From assembly GCA_964426545.1 (NCBI GenBank), contig CAYRQP010000003.1, positions 1 to 64,000 on the forward strand: a stretch of 64,000 bases of DNA. Reading direction: 5' to 3'. Positions 60,365 through 64,000 of this stretch are shown here, piece after piece. Under the pieces are notes generated by a model. The model was given only the letters and a program-made list of their open reading frames with translations, was not told the DNA's origin and did no database searches. The position numbers were made by a program, and so were the translations under genes. The DNA is from CAYRQP01 sp964426545. GTDB lineage: Bacteria; Fermentibacterota; Fermentibacteria; Fermentibacterales; JCC-6. Every line of letters begins with the position of its first letter. Within the stretch, counting starts at the first letter, position 1.

Positions 60365-61545
60365 TGAGACAATCCTATTCCCGCAATGATAATAGTTGCG
60401 ATACTCGTGATTATCAACAGCGGTTCTTCCCAGCCAACCAGCCACGTACGCGGAACCGTGATAACGGAACCTGCAGGAATAACTTCTATCTCATTCTGTT
60501 TTTTCTCTGAGCCGCCAGGCAGTATTATCCTCATTCCGGAAACAGATGCTTCGCGCTCGTATCCACCGGCAAGAGATACATAGTGAACCACACTCATACC
60601 GGCTGTATGCGGATATACTCCCGGATTAAACACAAAGCCGGAAACCGCAACAGTCGGCGGTATTCCCGGAACCACTATCTGATCACCCGCCATGATAACA
60701 GGATCGGTTTCTAAATCATCGAGCGGCGCCTGTATCAGAATTTCTCCCGCGTCTGCTGTTAACCTTACAATCCGGCAGTTTTCTCTCTCCGCCCACGGGA
60801 GTGTTCCGCCCACGCGGTTAATGAGTTCGCTTACCGTTTCTCCGTGTATGTACTCAAGAGTCCCGCGGGAACTTTGTATATTGCCTGATGTCGCAAGACC
60901 ACTACTCCAAAGTACTGCACCTTCTACTTCTATAAATTCTTCTGCCTGAAGAACATGAATTCTATCTCCAAGGGACAGTGTTGGATTATTGTTTATTTCT
61001 CCATTCAGAATAAATTTGGTGATGTCGGTTTCGGTTATGTTTCCGTCCGAATGAATTATCTGAACTGCAGTCCATCTGCCTGCCGATGATATGCCGCCGG
61101 CTGTTTCAAGCACTTCTGTCAGGCGCTGAGCACCGTGTATGGTTATCATTCCCGGACTCACAACCTGACCGGTAACGGACACCATGAATGTTCTGAGTGA
61201 TGCTAATCCAATTTCACAGCGCATACCCCGGAAGATGTCTGAAAACCCGTCTTCTATTAAGGCGGTGCCTTCGCTGAGAGCGAGTCCTGATACATAGTAG
61301 GCTCCGGCTGCCGGTATTACTGCATATCCGTCAGGAGTTACAGTGATATAGAGTGTGCCCCCCTGTATTTCTCCCGCCATTGCAGAAGGGAGTCCCCCGT
61401 CCATGGAAAACCAGAGAATATCCCCTGGCCCCAGTATGTATTCATCAGGGTCAACGGCATCATACATTGGATGCTGAGCCGAGAGATCAGAAGAAGTAAT
61501 TTCCATAGGTACTGACAATATCATAAACGACAATAACAGGTACAT
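60361..61545 (-). CDS. Polysaccharide export protein with SLBB domains (Wza-like)
   Basis: The 394-residue product has a signal peptide (1-20), a polysaccharide-export domain (about 30-115: DEYILGPGDILWFSMDGG and VTPDGYAVIPAAGAY) and about three SLBB beta-grasp repeats (115-205, 205-295, 295-370), then a C-terminal membrane segment. The last feature resembles capsule or exopolysaccharide exporters with an anchor. GGAG precedes the start. It is the first gene of the export pair. Confidence 0.9.
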   Translation of the reverse strand: MYLLLSFMILSVPMEITSSDLSAQHPMYDAVDPDEYILGPGDILWFSMDGGLPSAMAGEIQGGTLYITVTPDGYAVIPAAGAYYVSGLALSEGTALIEDGFSDIFRGMRCEIGLASLRTFMVSVTGQVVSPGMITIHGAQRLTEVLETAGGISSAGRWTAVQIIHSDGNITETDITKFILNGEINNNPTLSLGDRIHVLQAEEFIEVEGAVLWSSGLATSGNIQSSRGTLEYIHGETVSELINRVGGTLPWAERENCRIVRLTADAGEILIQAPLDDLETDPVIMAGDQIVVPGIPPTVAVSGFVFNPGVYPHTAGMSVVHYVSLAGGYEREASVSGMRIILPGGSEKKQNEIEVIPAGSVITVPRTWLVGWEEPLLIITSIATIIIAGIGLSQ

Positions 61546-61592
61546 TTTATCTCCGATTATTCGTTTTTCTCTGCTTTGTAGTTTATCCTGCT

Positions 61593-61621
61593 ATCCTGCA
61601 CATCGCACCATTTTGCAGGAT
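61593..61621. promoter_or_regulatory. Inverted repeat upstream of the polysaccharide export genes
   Basis: ATCCTGCA (61593-61600) and TGCAGGAT (61614-61621) are perfect complements 13 bases apart, 48 bases ahead of the Wza-like start on its 5' side. A further ATCCTG lies at 61585-61590. Placement fits an operator, but it could equally form a weak hairpin after argF. Confidence 0.35.
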
Positions 61622-61664
61622 TGACAAAATATGCAACTTAAATATACCGCCCGCCTTCCATTTA

Positions 61665-62606
61665 TCACAGAAGGCTTGCAGCCATCAGGGCTTTAATAGT
61701 GTGTTTTCTGTTCTCCGCCTGATCCCATACCACAGAATATGGCCCTTCAATCACTTCCATAGAAACTTCGTTTCCTTTTACAGCCGGGAGACAGTGCATG
61801 AATATTGAATCCGGTTTTTCTGTTATGCGCATCATGTCTGCGTTTACCTGATAGGGTCTGAGAATCTCCATTCTTTCCTGTGCCTTATCTTCCTCACCCA
61901 TTGAAACCCATACATCCGTATAGATAGCATCTGCACCCGGTATGGCATCTTCAAGGTCTGATGTCACGCGCATTTCAGAATGCGATATTTCTGCAAGCTC
62001 TGAAACGGTTTCAAACAATTCCGGAGATGGATAAAGATCTTTGGGAGCAAGAATGGTACAGTTCACGCCCATTTTGGCACACCCTATCATAAGGCTGTTT
62101 GCCACATTGTTTCTTCCATCACCGGCGTAAACAAAGTTCAATTCGGAAAGCATACCGAAGTTTTCTTCAATGGTCATTAAATCTGCAAGAATCTGAGTGG
62201 GATGAAACATGTCCGTTAGTCCGTTGTAAACCGGTACACCCGAATAATCGGCAAGCTTTTCTACTGTTTTGTGCTCGAAGCCCCTGAACATGATTGCGTC
62301 GAACATTCTCCCCAATACTCTGGCCGTGTCTTCTATGCTCTCCTTCGAACCCAATTGAATATCGGAAGACGACAGGAATACCGGATGCCCCCCCTCTTCC
62401 CCAAACGCTGTTTCGAAAGCACATCTTGTTCGTGTCGATCTTTTCTCGAATAGCATTGCAAGAGTCTTTCCCCTGAATCTCTGCCCAATCTGAAATGCTC
62501 GTCTCTCTGACTTTACAAGATGAGCAACATCGATGAGATAGCGAATATCATCTGCAGAAAGGTCGAGTAGTGTAAGCAAATGTTTGCCTTTAAAATTAAT
62601 TGCCAT
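61665..62606 (-). CDS. argF: Ornithine carbamoyltransferase
   Basis: The 313-residue enzyme makes citrulline from ornithine and carbamoyl phosphate. It has the carbamoyl-phosphate site STRTR (57-61), HPTQ (135-138), the ornithine loop VWVSMGEE (about 232-239) and HCLP (271-274). GGAGG precedes the ATG by five bases. No other arginine gene is close. Carbamoyl phosphate is also used by the carbamoyltransferase at 49318-51045. Confidence 0.95.
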   Translation of the reverse strand: MAINFKGKHLLTLLDLSADDIRYLIDVAHLVKSERRAFQIGQRFRGKTLAMLFEKRSTRTRCAFETAFGEEGGHPVFLSSSDIQLGSKESIEDTARVLGRMFDAIMFRGFEHKTVEKLADYSGVPVYNGLTDMFHPTQILADLMTIEENFGMLSELNFVYAGDGRNNVANSLMIGCAKMGVNCTILAPKDLYPSPELFETVSELAEISHSEMRVTSDLEDAIPGADAIYTDVWVSMGEEDKAQERMEILRPYQVNADMMRITEKPDSIFMHCLPAVKGNEVSMEVIEGPYSVVWDQAENRKHTIKALMAASLL

Positions 62607-62627
62607 AAGGCCTCCTTACAATATATA

Positions 62628-62718
62628 GGGACATGATTTCATCGTGTCCCGTTGTTCTGTATTGCTGTTACTCATAGTACCATGACACTTAATTCTGCAA
62701 ATTAAGTGTCACGGTACT
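62628..62718. repeat. REP/MITE-like hairpin element, copy D
   Basis: GGGACATGA/TCGTGTCCC at 62628-62650 matches copy A. A 19-base stem (62676-62694 with 62700-62718, one mismatch that becomes G-U in RNA) and a five-base loop follow, starting AGTACC and ending GGTACT. The left side matches copy C over 29 bases. The element lies between argF and the small barrel gene. Confidence 0.75.
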
Positions 62719-62738
62719 TAGAATAGAAATTATTTCTG

Positions 62739-63308
62739 TTAGAAATTGTAGTAAACCCCACCAAGAATATGTTCCGAACCCCAGAAATCGAAACTCGTGT
62801 AGTCGGTTTCTACTGCTACATAGTCTTTTGTTGCACTGATATATCTCATTCCTACTTCCGAGAAGAAAGCGATGTTCTCCATCCCCGGAATTACATAATC
62901 GAATCGTAATACGGGATAGACAAGAATGCTCTTAACCAGTGGTTTGGCAATATTGTCATCTTCGCCGCTGCACTTGCTATAAAGTACGGATATTCCTGCG
63001 CTGCACACGGTATTAGCGGGATTCATTATTACATAATACCCGGAAGCACCAATAGTCCACATATTGAATGTATGGCCTATTCCGTCTTCATGTTCGGTAA
63101 TCTTATCATATCCGCCAAGCAACTCCACTCTGAGTTCTGGAATCAATGCAGTCCCGAGCCTGAGAAGAACAACTTCGTTTTCATCCAGCACAGATCCGTT
63201 GATGTCGACAGGAATTTCAAGCGGCTTTACGCCGAATGAGAAACCGAGTGATGCAAATACGCTTCCCGAAAGCACAAGAAGCATAAGCGGTATTAACAGT
63301 TTTTTCAC
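62739..63308 (-). CDS. Small exported beta-barrel-like protein
   Basis: The 189-residue product starts at GTG 63308, with a run of G bases six or so upstream. It has a signal peptide (1-19, ending SVFAS) and alternating strands, ending in YYNF with a terminal Phe as is common for outer-membrane barrels. Strands such as LRVELLGGYDKITEH and FDYVIPGMENIAFFSEVGMRYIS fit eight strands or so. No family was recognised. Confidence 0.65.
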   Translation of the reverse strand: MKKLLIPLMLLVLSGSVFASLGFSFGVKPLEIPVDINGSVLDENEVVLLRLGTALIPELRVELLGGYDKITEHEDGIGHTFNMWTIGASGYYVIMNPANTVCSAGISVLYSKCSGEDDNIAKPLVKSILVYPVLRFDYVIPGMENIAFFSEVGMRYISATKDYVAVETDYTSFDFWGSEHILGGVYYNF

Positions 63309-63377
63309 GATACCCCCTTAATAATCTGTGATTTACTACCCTGTCCCTAAGTTATAGAGAATATAGACAATTATCAG

Positions 63378-64000
63378 TTATTCTGCGATTGCCGCTTCCC
63401 ATAGAAGCAGCATTGCAAGGTCGGCTTTTTCAATACAGCAGAGTTTATCGGCAAGCAATATCAATCCTATGTCATTTCTTCCGTCCCGTCGTGCTATTAG
63501 AAAGAAAGTCTTGTGTTCCTGTCCTTCATCGACCCATCCGCACATGTCCCAGTCCGCTCCAACTTCGGATGCCTGACCATCCCCCACCTCCGGGTTTTCC
63601 ATGATCTCCACTACTGCCGGGATATCCATTCCTGAATGAATGATACTCAGTGCTAAAATAATATCACCAACCGAACTGACGGATTGCTCTGTTTCCGGTG
63701 CACCTTCCCACTCAAGTTGCACATCATGGAGTTCAGTGTCGGACATACCCCTTTCGACAACCCAAGCGGAGAGGGATTCAAGCCCGATTGTCCACATAGC
63801 CCGAGCTGCAGATTCGCGGCATCCGTGGAATGCCCACCAGAATTCGTCTGCAATAGTAATATCTCTTCCAACTACTGTATCCGGCGAGAGTTCACCGTTC
63901 TGCATAAGTTCTACTGCAAACGCCAGGAGAAAGATGTCGGGGTCATCAATCGAATACTGTCCACTGCCAATTTGGGCAAGCACTTCACCTGTAGTCAAGT
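63378..64000 (-). CDS. Partial protein at window edge, possibly serine beta-lactamase-fold
   Basis: The frame continues past the right edge, so the 5' part is missing. The visible 200 residues include ESLSAWVVERGMSDTELHDVQ, which resembles the helical region of class A beta-lactamase-like hydrolases (lineup of a short helix, RGMSDTEL and a following loop). The end, KTFFLIARRDGRNDIGLILLAD, resembles the terminal strand and helix. SxxK would lie outside the window, and no clear SDN or KTG motif is seen. It may be a noncatalytic relative. Confidence in the fold is low. Confidence 0.4.
   Translation of the reverse strand, partial: LTTGEVLAQIGSGQYSIDDPDIFLLAFAVELMQNGELSPDTVVGRDITIADEFWWAFHGCRESAARAMWTIGLESLSAWVVERGMSDTELHDVQLEWEGAPETEQSVSSVGDIILALSIIHSGMDIPAVVEIMENPEVGDGQASEVGADWDMCGWVDEGQEHKTFFLIARRDGRNDIGLILLADKLCCIEKADLAMLLLWEAAIAE

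Noticed and set aside
61621..61650. TTGACA-N16-TATACC promoter-like match on the plus strand
   Set aside because: It would transcribe antisense into argF; the AT-rich gap between genes makes chance matches likely.
63309..63377. CCTGTCCCTAAGTT near the small barrel gene as a fifth repeat copy
   Set aside because: Only a short partial match to the GGGACA core; no inverted partner found.
1..64000. CRISPR array, rRNA genes, intact insertion sequences, restriction or toxin-antitoxin systems
   Set aside because: No regularly spaced repeats, rRNA-like stretches, transposase frames or recognisable defence genes were seen.

Overview
The window reads as chromosomal core DNA of a Gram-negative bacterium, most likely from an uncultured lineage of the Fibrobacterota-Chlorobi-Bacteroidota (FCB) side of the tree. 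The evidence is indirect. There are outer-membrane parts: an OmpA-like porin, several signal-peptide beta-barrel candidates, a Wza/Wzz-type export pair and an LpxL-like acyltransferase. A caspase-fold protease carries a C-terminal sorting-type domain, SecD and SecF are fused, and a six-bladed propeller lipoprotein is present. Core genes (rho, prfA, prmC, ispG, glnA, eno, rsgA, glyS) show no sign of disruption. No CRISPR array, rRNA operon or intact transposase was seen. The phylum is an inference; no marker here settles it.

Layout. 1-262: tail of a probable serine recombinase running into tRNA-Arg(ACG), so an integrated element probably lies to the left. 427-8110: membrane protein, small exported protein, OmpR-type two-component pair, fused secDF and a barrel protein. 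8112-10284: iscR-iscU-iscS-type iron-sulfur operon with a clear promoter. 10336-14937: acyltransferase, coiled-coil membrane protein, inositol-monophosphatase-family enzyme and MATE exporter. 15014-18484: exported clan CD protease, then a glycerophosphotransferase-like gene overlapping a sugar-alcohol-phosphate nucleotidyltransferase. 18514-25885: thioredoxin lipoprotein, Nudix, HD-GYP protein, OmpA protein, and a barrel / Cys-rich protein / RNase D string joined by ATGA overlaps. 25918-34814: cyclase-family hydrolase, propeller lipoprotein, glnA, ispG, prmC, prfA, yqhQ-like, rpmE and rho.

35103-45353: GAF sensor with a broken GGDEF motif, VanZ-like protein, coiled-coil lipoprotein plus LysM protein, then phoH, pgpH-like, ybeY, CorC-like, recO and glyS. 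45406-53061 (minus): thioesterase, hflC-hflK, a sigma54 activator with a degenerate receiver, NodU/CmcH-type carbamoyltransferase, glycosyltransferase and M23 peptidase. 53114-59111: sigma54 activator, receiver-GAF-HD-GYP regulator, enolase, FtsB-like protein and rsgA. 59114-64000 (minus): Wzz-like and Wza-like export genes, ornithine carbamoyltransferase, a small barrel protein and a truncated protein at the edge.

Four intergenic spots (near 3.7, 13.5, 47.9 and 62.7 kb) carry related long imperfect hairpins built on GTACC and GGGACA cores. They look like one dispersed REP/MITE-like family and are the least explained sequence here. Cyclic-di-GMP breakdown (two HD-GYP proteins) is present without an intact synthase in view. 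Envelope construction (export pair, acyl-, glyco-, carbamoyl- and glycerophosphotransferases, M23 and LysM proteins) is the dominant theme outside housekeeping.
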